The notes beneath the pieces were generated by a model that searched no databases, was not told the DNA's origin, and worked only from the letters and a program-made list of their open reading frames with translations. Source: a virus. From it: a stretch of 34,585 nt of DNA. The stretch is taken from IMG/VR virus record IMGVR_UViG_3300025137_000132, positions 1-34,585 of that record, one strand, 5' to 3'. This document shows positions 1 to 6,556 of this stretch, one piece after another (position 1 is the stretch's first letter; each line of letters opens with the position of its first letter). A program made the position numbers and the translations under genes.

Positions 1-2
1 TT

Positions 3-1592
3 GCTGGTCTAAAAGATAAAGGTCTTATGGGTCTAGGTATTCTTGCTGGTCTAGTTGCAGCTCCATTTGTAGCAATATCTGCATTTTTCACACAACTTGT
101 AAAAGAAGTAAAGTTTTTAGATACACTGTTGAAAGGTGGATTAAGTAAAGCGTTTGCACCAATAAAGGCGTTCTTTAACAATTTAGGTACTAAATTTAAA
201 GGAACTGGTCTAGGTAAAACAATTGATACATTTCTTGATACTGTTAAAAATCTTTTTAAGGTTGGTGATATTAAAGGTTTTAAAGGTCTTGCAATGTTTG
301 AAGATTTGCAGAAAACATTTGGTAGAGCAACAAGACCTATACTTGGTGTTATTAATGGTATAAAAAGATTTGGTAGAAGAGTATCAAGAATCTTTCGTAC
401 AATTAAAAGTGGTCTTTCTAGTATGAAAGGTTTTATGAAAGGGTTTGGTGCAATACAAACTTTTGCAAGAACTGTTGGTACTGTACTTGGTAAAATATTC
501 TTACCAGTTACCGTACTTATGACATTGTTTGATACAGTAAAGGGTGCAGTAAAAGGTTATGAAGATGATGGGTGGTTAGGTGCATTAGAGGGTGGTCTTT
601 CTGGTCTTCTTACTTCTATTATTGGTATGCCTCTTGATTTACTAAAAAGTGCAGTTGCATGGATGTTGGGTATGTTTGGTTTTGATGAATCAGCTGATGC
701 ACTCAAGTCGTTTAGTTTCTCCCAGTTAATTACAGATGGTATTGGTGCAGTCTTTGATTTTGGTAAGAAAGCATTTGCATGGTTTGGTCAGTTATTTACA
801 GACCCAGTAACAGCACTTAAAAATTTATGGACAGGCCTTGTCGGTGAAGGTGGTTTCCTTGACCTTATTACCACACCATTTAATCTTGCAGTAAATTGGT
901 TATTGGGATTATTTGGGTGGAGTGACCCAGAAAATAAATTTAACTTTTTAAGCACTGTTACAGGCGCATTTACTATGGCAGTTCAGTGGGTAAAAGATTT
1001 ATTCTCATGGCCTGAAGATGGTAATGTAGGAACAGCAGTAACTAAGTTTATTGATATTATTCTTGCACCATATAATCTTGCAGTTAATTGGTTAATGGGG
1101 TTATTCGGATTTAAACCAGAAGATTTTGGACAAGAAGGTGAAAGTTTCTCAATTGGTAAATTAGTCGTTGATGCAATAAAAGGTATCTATGAATGGTTTA
1201 AAGGTCTTCTTGATATTGATGTTGGTGCAATTGTTTCAAGTATTCCAGGCGCATCAACAGTTCTAAAAGCACTTGGTATTATAGATGAAAGTCCAGCAGA
1301 AAAAGCAAAGAATATAAAGACTGCAATTGCAGAAGCACAAAACAGAATAACAAGGTCTGAAGGTGGAGAAAATGTCTACTTTGGTCGTGAAGGTGTTGGT
1401 CAGTCTGATGATAAAGAAGAAATTGCATCACTACAACAAGAACTATTAGAATTACAATCACAAAACAAAGGTACAACTATCATTAATCAAATTGATAACA
1501 GTACTAATAATAGTGGGAATTCTAGTAATCAAACACTTTCATCAACACAATTGGTTGATGGTGCGGCTCCGGCTGGTGCTAAAATGGATTAA
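3..1592 (+). CDS. Virion/tape-measure-like hydrophobic protein, 5' truncated
   Basis: The frame is open to the window edge, so the N-terminus is missing; the first internal ATG is at 27. From that Met the 521 residues are rich in Gly, Phe, Leu and Lys, with long amphipathic and hydrophobic helices. A degenerate motif of the form NLAVNWLLGLFGW recurs near residues 208-219, 286-298, 316-328 and 350-362. The tail (about 480-505) is Asn/Ser-rich (NQIDNSTNNSGNSSN). This architecture resembles phage tail tape-measure or large internal virion proteins, but no family-defining motif is visible, so the role is inferred. It is the only plus-strand gene. Its TAA overlaps the stop of the convergent gene by 4 bases (1589-1592). 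Confidence 0.6.
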   Translation, partial: AGLKDKGLMGLGILAGLVAAPFVAISAFFTQLVKEVKFLDTLLKGGLSKAFAPIKAFFNNLGTKFKGTGLGKTIDTFLDTVKNLFKVGDIKGFKGLAMFEDLQKTFGRATRPILGVINGIKRFGRRVSRIFRTIKSGLSSMKGFMKGFGAIQTFARTVGTVLGKIFLPVTVLMTLFDTVKGAVKGYEDDGWLGALEGGLSGLLTSIIGMPLDLLKSAVAWMLGMFGFDESADALKSFSFSQLITDGIGAVFDFGKKAFAWFGQLFTDPVTALKNLWTGLVGEGGFLDLITTPFNLAVNWLLGLFGWSDPENKFNFLSTVTGAFTMAVQWVKDLFSWPEDGNVGTAVTKFIDIILAPYNLAVNWLMGLFGFKPEDFGQEGESFSIGKLVVDAIKGIYEWFKGLLDIDVGAIVSSIPGASTVLKALGIIDESPAEKAKNIKTAIAEAQNRITRSEGGENVYFGREGVGQSDDKEEIASLQQELLELQSQNKGTTIINQIDNSTNNSGNSSNQTLSSTQLVDGAAPAGAKMD

Positions 1593-2071
1593 ACCATACC
1601 TCTAGTTTGCATAAACATCCATGTAACTCCACCAATAAACCCAAGTATAACTACCATAAGTATAACTACCATAATAGCTTCAATGACTTTCCTTTGTCGT
1701 TCTTGTTGGTCATAGATTGCTCTCTGACGTTTTTTCCTAATATCCCCTTCAGTAGCTAAGAGCTCTTCCCAAGCAGATGGGCCTCTGGTAAATGAGATTA
1801 TTTGTTTTAACTCATTCCTCATATCCTCTGCTTTTTTCTTAGCCATGAAGATTTGCATAGCTTCTTCTTCTACAGAACCAGCTTGAAATAACTTTTTAAA
1901 TAGGGGGGGTTTTTTATTGTACTCTTCTGCCTTTTTGATATCACTTACAGCACCCATCCAGCGAGACAAATCTCCAGCCATGGATTCTATTTCTCGGCCA
2001 GCGGCAAAACCAGCTTTGATGGTATTGAAAGCTCCAGTTGCTAAGGCAACTGCTGAAATTGGGTCTACCAT
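1589..2071 (-). CDS. Conserved phage protein with C-terminal membrane anchor
   Basis: A 160-residue protein beginning MVDPISAVALATGAFN. The N-terminal part (1-30) is a Gly/Ala-rich amphipathic segment. A charged Lys/Glu-rich helical middle follows, and then a single strongly hydrophobic segment near residues 132-154 (VVILMVVILGFIGGVTW). I do not recognise a named family; a virion or membrane-associated late function is likely from the context. The ATG is preceded by GAGAGG at good spacing. An exact TATAAATA late promoter lies about 30 bases upstream, so the 5' UTR is only about 23 nt. Fifteen bases of that UTR are perfectly complementary to the putative small RNA at 13216-13310. The gene also contains an A6C7 homopolymer junction (around residues 54-57). 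Confidence 0.75.
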   Translation of the reverse strand: MVDPISAVALATGAFNTIKAGFAAGREIESMAGDLSRWMGAVSDIKKAEEYNKKPPLFKKLFQAGSVEEEAMQIFMAKKKAEDMRNELKQIISFTRGPSAWEELLATEGDIRKKRQRAIYDQQERQRKVIEAIMVVILMVVILGFIGGVTWMFMQTRGMV

Positions 2072-2079
2072 TTATTTGC

Positions 2080-2094
2080 ACCTCTCACTCTCTC
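2080..2094 (-). promoter_or_regulatory. RBS region, predicted small-RNA target
   Basis: On the minus strand these bases read GAGAGAGTGAGAGGT and include the Shine-Dalgarno of the 1589-2071 gene. They are the exact reverse complement of 15 bases (13276-13290 region) in the loop of the putative small RNA. Pairing would cover nearly the whole 5' UTR. The complementarity is visible directly; regulation is inference. Confidence 0.5.
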
Positions 2095-2099
2095 AAGAG

Positions 2100-2107
2100 T
2101 ATTTATA
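2100..2107 (-). promoter_or_regulatory. T4-type late promoter
   Basis: The minus strand reads TATAAATA, the T4 late promoter element recognised by gp55-type sigma with the gp33 co-activator. It lies directly downstream of the gp32 terminator and about 30 bases before the ATG of the 1589-2071 gene. No -35 element is visible, as expected for this promoter class. Confidence 0.75.
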
Positions 2108-2112
2108 CAAAT

Positions 2113-2144
2113 AAAAAAAGGGAGAGCATTTCTACTCTCCCTTT
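2113..2144 (-). terminator. Intrinsic terminator after gp32
   Basis: The GGGAGAG (2120-2126) and CTCTCCC (2135-2141) arms, with flanking A-T pairs, form a 7 to 10 bp stem with an 8-base loop. On the minus strand the stem is followed by a run of seven T. It lies about 50 bases past the gp32 stop and isolates that gene from the downstream late gene. Confidence 0.85.
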
Positions 2145-2191
2145 CACCTTACCTAACCGTGGGTATGGACGGACTTATTGAGTAGTCACCC

Positions 2192-3073
2192 TTATTCCTT
2201 AGCGAGTTTTTGGAAGTATGACATAGTGTCATCATCATCCTCTTCTACACTAGGAATGGTCGGTTGAGGTTCAGTTTTGAACTGTGGTGTTTCCACAACG
2301 TCCTCATCAATCATAGAGGCAGCAGATGCAGTAACAGTTCCAGAGAGAACATCATCAAGACGTTTCTTCAACTCATCATATGACTTGAAGTTAGTCGGTG
2401 CATGAAAATCTTGTAATGAATACTGAGTTTTCCATATACCATCAAGTTTCTCGTCACTGTCTGCAAGTGCAGTTACACTATCAAATTCAGACTTATCATA
2501 GTTCCAGAAACCATCAACCTTGCGAATCTTCAACTTGAAGTTCGCACCTTCCCAGAAATCGAAAGGGTTAATAGGTGTTTCGTCTTCAAACTCTGGTTGC
2601 ATTGAAGCCATAATCTTATCAAAGATTTTCTTACCATAACGAAATAGAAACACTTTTCCTTCATTCTCTGGGTGTTTTGGGTCAGATACTACAAAGATAT
2701 TTGAGTAGTATTCCAACTTTCTCTTTTGCTTTCTAGCAATCTCTTTATCAGATTCAAGTCCAGTATTCCACAACGCAGAGTTGTGTTCTGAAACTGGGTC
2801 TTGTTTACCGATAGTGGTAAGTGAGTTCTCAATGAACCATTTACCAGTAGAGCCTTGGAAAGCGTGTTTGAACATCTTAATCCAAGGAAGTTCTTCACCA
2901 TCTGGTGCAGGCAAGAAACGAATGACTGCTTGTCCAGTACCAGATTTATCTAGTTCTGGTTTCCACAACCTTTCATCCACATAGGATTTCTTTTCTTGAG
3001 GGGCACTTTCTGATTGAACTTGTGCTAGAAGTTTGTCCAACGTATTGGACTTGCGTAGAGTACTAACTGACAT
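2192..3073 (-). CDS. 32: gp32-like single-stranded DNA-binding protein
   Basis: A 293-residue homologue of T4 gp32 (301 aa), the replisome SSB that coats ssDNA and recruits gp59 and other partners. The order is typical: a basic N-terminal cooperativity region (TLRKSNTLDKLLAQ), an OB-fold core with VIRFLPAP and WFIENSLTT, and an acidic C-terminal protein-interaction tail (VEEDDDDTMSYFQKLAKE). In T4 the core holds a zinc ion through one His and three Cys. Here the equivalent stretch reads NSLTTIGKQDPVSEHNS and the whole protein has no cysteine, so the zinc site is absent. An AAGGAG ribosome site precedes the ATG. A combined early/late promoter lies upstream and a terminator downstream, making this a single-gene unit. 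Confidence 0.96.
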   Translation of the reverse strand: MSVSTLRKSNTLDKLLAQVQSESAPQEKKSYVDERLWKPELDKSGTGQAVIRFLPAPDGEELPWIKMFKHAFQGSTGKWFIENSLTTIGKQDPVSEHNSALWNTGLESDKEIARKQKRKLEYYSNIFVVSDPKHPENEGKVFLFRYGKKIFDKIMASMQPEFEDETPINPFDFWEGANFKLKIRKVDGFWNYDKSEFDSVTALADSDEKLDGIWKTQYSLQDFHAPTNFKSYDELKKRLDDVLSGTVTASAASMIDEDVVETPQFKTEPQPTIPSVEEDDDDTMSYFQKLAKE

Positions 3074-3141
3074 ATTTTTCTCCTTATGTTAATATATGTA
3101 ATTGTATGTTTAAATATTTCACTTTATTCATAATATAACCT

Positions 3142-3172
3142 TATTTATACACTAAAATGAACCCAAAGTCAA
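3142..3172 (-). promoter_or_regulatory. Dual early (sigma70) and late (TATAAATA) promoter of gp32
   Basis: The minus strand reads TTGACT (3172-3167), a 17-base spacer, then TATAAATA (3149-3142). The first six bases of the late element double as a sigma70 -10 (TATAAA). The TGA stop of thyX lies inside the -35 hexamer. A promoter usable by host holoenzyme early and by gp55-type sigma late suits a protein needed throughout replication. Confidence 0.75.
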
Positions 3173-3822
3173 GTCTTTTTTCGTAATTCTTTCCAAGAAT
3201 ATTCAAAAAGTTTTTCTCCAAATTTATCAATCTGATTTGCAATCTGTTGAGTTTCCCATTGAGTATCTTTTGCACAACGCAAATTACATACTCTTGCGAA
3301 AGCCATCAGTGTACCAGACCAATACCATTCAGTGTACAAATTCTGTGGTAAAACCATTCTTGCCATCTCTGGTGCAACTTGTTCTCGCAACAAGTTTTTA
3401 TAAGTCTGTGTTACAAACTGTATTGCACCGTCAATATTATATTCAATGGTTTCATCACTAGAACCTTGTTTCTTATTATCGGCTTTAAGTCTCCATTCTT
3501 TAGGTGTATAGAATTCTGGTTCGTCATCTACATACCTTCTGGATACTTCATTCCACACCAAACCGACTTGGTGTTTTACAAGTTGTCTTGCAACAAAGAT
3601 TGGAGCTTTAATATGGAACTGCATAGATGCGTGTCCAAATGGACTCCAATGATTGTGTTTTGCAAGATACTTGATTAGTTTCTCATCTGCAAGTGAAAGT
3701 AGTCCTTCTATATGACCACCTTCTGGAATCGCTTCCCATTCCGATTCCTTTGCAAATGATACACGAGCAGCATTAACCACACTTAGGTCAGAACCCATCT
3801 TGTCAACCAGTTTGACTTGCAT
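3169..3822 (-). CDS. thyX: Flavin-dependent thymidylate synthase ThyX
   Basis: A 217-residue ThyX, which makes dTMP from dUMP using FAD, NADPH and methylene-tetrahydrofolate. Recognisable segments are an N-terminal VVNAARVSF, FGHASMQFHIKAPIFVARQ, and NEVSRRYVDDEPEFYTP. The ThyX signature is unusual: where most family members have RHR before the NExSxRY segment, this protein has KHQV. I chose the ATG at 3822 because it has AGGAGA at ideal spacing; two in-frame ATGs upstream, at 3837 and 3867, lack one. It overlaps the preceding gene by 20 bases. Its stop codon lies in the gp32 -35 box. It works with the ribonucleotide reductase genes to supply DNA precursors. Confidence 0.93.
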   Translation of the reverse strand: MQVKLVDKMGSDLSVVNAARVSFAKESEWEAIPEGGHIEGLLSLADEKLIKYLAKHNHWSPFGHASMQFHIKAPIFVARQLVKHQVGLVWNEVSRRYVDDEPEFYTPKEWRLKADNKKQGSSDETIEYNIDGAIQFVTQTYKNLLREQVAPEMARMVLPQNLYTEWYWSGTLMAFARVCNLRCAKDTQWETQQIANQIDKFGEKLFEYSWKELRKKT

Positions 3823-4018
3823 TTTCTCTCCTAACATGGTCTTCACCCTCTGCTCGTGCTTCTGCATATGTATTTCTAGTAATAAATGCAGCTAACTTAC
3901 CATTACTAAACAATTCTGCATGGAACACTGGTGGGTTCGCATTAAGTGTAAATGCAGGCCCCTTATCCGATTGTGGGATAAGGTATTTTGCTTGGTAAAC
4001 TTTGTAGGTCTTACCCAC
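3803..4018 (-). CDS. Small conserved phage protein, unknown
   Basis: A 71-residue protein (GTG start) opening VGKTYKVYQAKYL with alternating beta-type residues, then NANPPVFHAELFSNGKL and a charged C-terminus (EDHVRRENASQTG). The GTG at 4018 has GGAG eight bases upstream and overlaps the previous stop by 8 bases. A longer reading from a TTG at 4063 has a poorly spaced ribosome site. It looks like a small beta-barrel protein, but I do not recognise a function. It lies between a coiled-coil gene and thyX in the same transcription unit. Confidence 0.6.
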   Translation of the reverse strand: MGKTYKVYQAKYLIPQSDKGPAFTLNANPPVFHAELFSNGKLAAFITRNTYAEARAEGEDHVRRENASQTG

Positions 4019-4220
4019 GGTTAAATCTCCGTGGGGGTTTCCTAAAGTTAGTCTTAGATGCAAGTTCCTTGCACCTTAAAGATAACTCATCATCTCGTTT
4101 TACGAGTTCAGCGTTATCAAACTCCAGAACTTTAATTCGTTTCTGAAGTTCCTCTACCTTGGCATGATAGAAATCTCTTTCTTTCATTACACCCAAGACT
4201 TTAGATGATTGGTCATCCAT
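4011..4220 (-). CDS. Small coiled-coil protein
   Basis: A 69-residue protein. Residues about 12-55 carry heptad-like leucines and alternating charge (KVEELQKRIKVLEFDNAEL), which predicts a coiled coil, and the tail is strongly basic (FRKPPRRFNRG). It follows the gp59 stop immediately and has a likely promoter of its own (4255-4283) inside the gp59 coding end. Its function is unknown; a small oligomeric nucleic-acid or protein adaptor is possible. Confidence 0.65.
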   Translation of the reverse strand: MDDQSSKVLGVMKERDFYHAKVEELQKRIKVLEFDNAELVKRDDELSLRCKELASKTNFRKPPRRFNRG

Positions 4221-4808
4221 TTACAAATACTCCTTAATAGTTGACATTGTTATAATCTTACACGATTGTTTATCAAAAGTCAAGACAGAACTGTAGTTTT
4301 TTATAAGTTTTTTTTGTTCTTTCCAGACGTATTGTTCTTCAATCTCTTCATCCCAATACTTACAGAAATCTAGTAGTGTTTCTAATATACACATAGTTTC
4401 TAGACTTACTTTTTTAGCAAGGAATTGTTTTAACAACAAAGGGTGTTGTTTATCTTTGACATGAAATAATTCATCAAATACTGTTACATTTTTGAATAAT
4501 TCATTTAGGTCATTCTTATAGTTATACTTTAAACTTTCAATCCTTTTACGATAATCCGAATAGTTCTCTTCACTAAAATTACCAACCCATGACTTAGGGT
4601 CTTTGATAAAGTTAGAGATAAAGAACTTAGTTACATTCTCTTCACTAATATATTTTCGTGCTACCTTTGCAAAGAATGGTCTATCCTTCCTTTTAAGATA
4701 TGAGTTCACTGTAACCTTAGCTTTTCCATGATACTTTGTATAGTCATAGTCACTGTTAAAGTGTAACTTCAATGCATGATATATTTTATAGGCGTCAAAT
4801 GCTTCCAT
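4221..4808 (-). CDS. 59: gp59-like replicative helicase loader
   Basis: A 195-residue homologue of T4 gp59 (217 aa), the all-helical protein that loads gp41 helicase onto gp32-coated forks. Matching segments include YDYTKYHGKAKV, RKDRPFFAKVARKY, FISNFIKDPKSWVGNFS and SDYRKRIESLKYNYKNDL, which track T4 gp59 along its length. The start at 4808 comes one base after the gp33 stop (TAACATG), which indicates translational coupling; an in-frame upstream ATG at 4868 would bury it in gene 33. The order 33-59, followed a few genes later by 32, is the T4 order. Confidence 0.88.
   Translation of the reverse strand: MEAFDAYKIYHALKLHFNSDYDYTKYHGKAKVTVNSYLKRKDRPFFAKVARKYISEENVTKFFISNFIKDPKSWVGNFSEENYSDYRKRIESLKYNYKNDLNELFKNVTVFDELFHVKDKQHPLLLKQFLAKKVSLETMCILETLLDFCKYWDEEIEEQYVWKEQKKLIKNYSSVLTFDKQSCKIITMSTIKEYL
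4255..4283 (-). promoter_or_regulatory. Sigma70-like early promoter inside gp59 3' end
   Basis: The minus strand reads TTGACT, a 17-base spacer, then TAAGAT. It would drive the coiled-coil gene, the small unknown gene and thyX. It shares its -35 hexamer and spacing with the other early promoters in the window, but the -10 is weaker. Confidence 0.5.
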
Positions 4809-4809
4809 G

Positions 4810-5043
4810 TTATATCGGCAGTGTTGCAACCTTTGGAAGATAGTTAAGGTTTCTCGCATCCACCTCAACCTTCTCTTTCAAAGATTTAGTTATTAGGGGT
4901 TTAATCATCTCTGGTTCTAACTGATACTTATCACAGTAATCCAATAATGCATCCATATATGATATTCCAGACTCTTGGACAGTTTTCTCAATTGATATAG
5001 AAAACTTCTTAGGTGTCATTAATTTTTCTTGTACTTCTTCCAT
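4810..5043 (-). CDS. 33: gp33-like late transcription co-activator
   Basis: A 77-residue protein matching the central and C-terminal part of T4 gp33 (112 aa), which bridges RNA polymerase and the gp45 sliding clamp to activate late promoters. The segment SIEKTVQESGISYMDALLDY aligns with the T4 IEKMVEEFGMSYLEA region, and IKPLITKSLKEKVEVDA with its continuation. I chose the ATG at 5043, which has GAGGAA at good spacing, over an upstream ATG. It is followed by gp59 with one intervening base, as in T4. Its presence fits the TATAAATA late promoters in this window. Confidence 0.82.
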   Translation of the reverse strand: MEEVQEKLMTPKKFSISIEKTVQESGISYMDALLDYCDKYQLEPEMIKPLITKSLKEKVEVDARNLNYLPKVATLPI

Positions 5044-5050
5044 TATTTCC

Positions 5051-5737
5051 TCACTGTGGTTTATTAATTGCAAAAGATATACTATACCTTTTTTCTCTTT
5101 TTGTCAAGGGTGTTACCATATGCATCATCCACACTGGAAAAAGTATAAGTAATGACTCTCTAGGAATAACAGATACGTCATCACCATAAAATTCTCTACT
5201 ATTATAATTAGTTTTAACCAATGATTTAATAGTATACGCTGGGTCAAATAGTACTAATATACCATCACGCTTTGGGAAACCATTAATAATAGTTTTTTCC
5301 TCATCAAAATCATCTAGGTCATCAATTTTTTCTAAACCTTTTGGATAGTAAACTCCACTCCATAATGTATTACCACTTCCATGCATATGTGGTTTACTAA
5401 ATCCACCAGCATTATCAATAATGTTCCCCCAAAGATTCGATACTGTAACAAATGGAGCACTTATCTCCGATATACCACTATGTTTTAAAACTGGTATAGA
5501 AGCTTGTAAAATTTGTTCTTTTAGTGTTACAAAACTATCCCATCTATCTTCCATTTTTGATAAAGATTGCCAAGATGCGTTATTCTTTTTAAATGTTGCA
5601 GTTTTACCATCACTATGTTCTTTTCGTTCTGTTTCCATATCCTTTATAAGTTGTTTATTTAAATCTTTGTTTGCATTACCAAAGTTAACATAACCTAAAG
5701 GACTAGGAAATATAGGTTTGAAATGAATTTGGGTCAT
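5051..5737 (-). CDS. 2OG-Fe(II) oxygenase family protein
   Basis: A 228-residue protein with the marks of the putative 2OG-Fe(II) oxygenase family common in marine phages. These are an iron-binding HMHG near residue 117 followed by WSGVYYPK, a middle strand GILVLFDPAY, then a distal His in FPVWMMHMVTPL with KRYSISFAIN supplying the 2-oxoglutarate-binding Arg and Ser. Such enzymes hydroxylate or demethylate substrates using O2 and 2-oxoglutarate; the substrate here cannot be read from sequence. It overlaps the upstream membrane-protein gene by 4 bases (ATGA). The promoter for 33-59 lies within its 3' end. Confidence 0.8.
   Translation of the reverse strand: MTQIHFKPIFPSPLGYVNFGNANKDLNKQLIKDMETERKEHSDGKTATFKKNNASWQSLSKMEDRWDSFVTLKEQILQASIPVLKHSGISEISAPFVTVSNLWGNIIDNAGGFSKPHMHGSGNTLWSGVYYPKGLEKIDDLDDFDEEKTIINGFPKRDGILVLFDPAYTIKSLVKTNYNSREFYGDDVSVIPRESLLILFPVWMMHMVTPLTKREKRYSISFAINKPQ
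5079..5107 (-). promoter_or_regulatory. Sigma70-like promoter for 33-59
   Basis: The minus strand reads TTGACA, 17 bases, TAGTAT; an alternative -10, TATAGT, sits at 15 bases. It lies at the 3' end of the oxygenase gene, about 40 bases before the gp33 start. Confidence 0.55.
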
Positions 5738-6096
5738 TCGTGTTCTCCACCTCTATCCATAGGGTCTAACTTAATTCTTTTACCATTAAAGAACATACTT
5801 CTTGCACGGCTAGGTGTAGATGTAGGGAAATTGTTGAAAAAAGATGAGTTACGTTTTGCAGTTTCAAATGTCGCTACTGTAATTACAATTACAGCTAGTA
5901 ATATAACATGAGCTATTGCACTAAATCCAAATACATACCAACTACCTATAAGTTGAGCAAAAGTTGCACACCACATCCATGCAAGTATTTGTAGTATCAT
6001 ATGTCTTGTTTGTAAATCTGGAATATGTCTCAATGGATTCCTATCCATATTCATCACACCATTCCATGCATCATATATCCATTCTCTCATTCGCAT
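5734..6096 (-). CDS. Conserved phage membrane protein
   Basis: A 120-residue protein. A polar N-terminus (MRMREWIYDAWNGVMNMDRN, then PLRHIPDLQTRH) leads into two hydrophobic segments: about 33-52 (ILQILAWMWCATFAQLIGSW) and 56-76 (FSAIAHVILLAVIVITVATF). A basic C-terminal tail follows. This arrangement recurs in marine T4-like phages in my recollection, but no function is established. The ATG has AAGGA five bases upstream. It overlaps the oxygenase gene by 4 bases and the preceding small secreted gene by 10. Confidence 0.75.
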   Translation of the reverse strand: MRMREWIYDAWNGVMNMDRNPLRHIPDLQTRHMILQILAWMWCATFAQLIGSWYVFGFSAIAHVILLAVIVITVATFETAKRNSSFFNNFPTSTPSRARSMFFNGKRIKLDPMDRGGEHE

Positions 6097-6311
6097 TTAT
6101 CCTTACCTTGACAATCCACTGGGAAACAATCAAGTTGAATGTCATAATACTTGTTAGTATGATTTTTAGTCCATGAATTTTTATCAGATAATTGTTCACA
6201 CTGTTCAAGTGTGAATTCTTGGTTCAATACATCTTGATTACCTATGTAAGTCCATTCACCATCACCAGTTAATCCCCACATAGAAATGACTAATACAAAT
6301 AATTTTTCCAT
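6087..6311 (-). CDS. Small secreted Cys-containing protein
   Basis: A 74-residue protein with a hydrophobic N-terminus (MEKLFVLVISMWGLTG) resembling a signal sequence, then FTLEQCEQL and a Cys-rich end (IQLDCFPVDCQGKDKCE). The ATG at 6311 has GAGGA at proper spacing. A longer reading from a GTG at 6362 would run into the 3' hairpin of the tmRNA and is not favoured. It shares its layout (leader, Phe-x-x-x-Glu-x-Cys, later Cys) with two other small genes at 7415-7681 and 31309-31533. A periplasmic disulfide-bonded product is inferred. It is the first gene after ssrA and is probably co-transcribed with it. Confidence 0.65.
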   Translation of the reverse strand: MEKLFVLVISMWGLTGDGEWTYIGNQDVLNQEFTLEQCEQLSDKNSWTKNHTNKYYDIQLDCFPVDCQGKDKCE

Positions 6312-6377
6312 AATATCCTCTTCATAATTAAGTGGTGGTGTTTCTGTTTCCAAGTACACCACCGAAACTCAGTAAAA

Positions 6378-6422
6378 TTAAGCTGCTAGAGCGTAATCTA
6401 CAGGCGCAAAATTATCGTTTGC
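6378..6422 (-). other. tmRNA proteolysis-tag reading frame
   Basis: The resume codon GCA at 6422-6420 opens fourteen sense codons (A-N-D-N-F-A-P-V-D-Y-A-L-A-A) and a TAA. The ALAA ending matches the degradation signal read by ClpXP/ClpAP and SspB systems. The ANDN opening is typical of alphaproteobacterial tags. The A at -4 before the resume codon is retained. Confidence 0.93.
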
Positions 6423-6506
6423 ACTTATCAAGTTTGACCAATAACGCAGTCATCCGATAGTTCTACTCGCCTCTATTTCCGTCAGTCGAACCTATTTCAC
6501 CCCCAT

Positions 6507-6556
6507 CATAACTACTCTCACGCAGTGATTCACTATCTCATCTAAGAGTAGTTATG
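6507..6556 (-). other. Intervening hairpin of permuted pre-tmRNA
   Basis: The 6507-6518 and 6545-6556 arms form a 12-bp perfect stem with a 26-base loop, joining the acceptor CCA to the mature 5' G of the coding piece. The stem takes in two bases of the CCA, so RNase processing must open or trim it to free the 3' end. The counterpart in bacterial permuted tmRNA genes is excised. Confidence 0.8.

Noticed and set aside
1902-1922. Programmed frameshift at the A6C7 junction in the 1589-2071 gene
   Set aside because: The main frame runs through intact with a sensible C-terminal membrane anchor, and no stimulatory structure or alternative product is evident. Sequencing error would be the main concern.
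6312-6362. Longer N-terminus for the 6087-6311 gene from a GTG
   Set aside because: It would include the 3' hairpin of the tmRNA and lacks a ribosome site; the ATG at 6311 has GAGGA.
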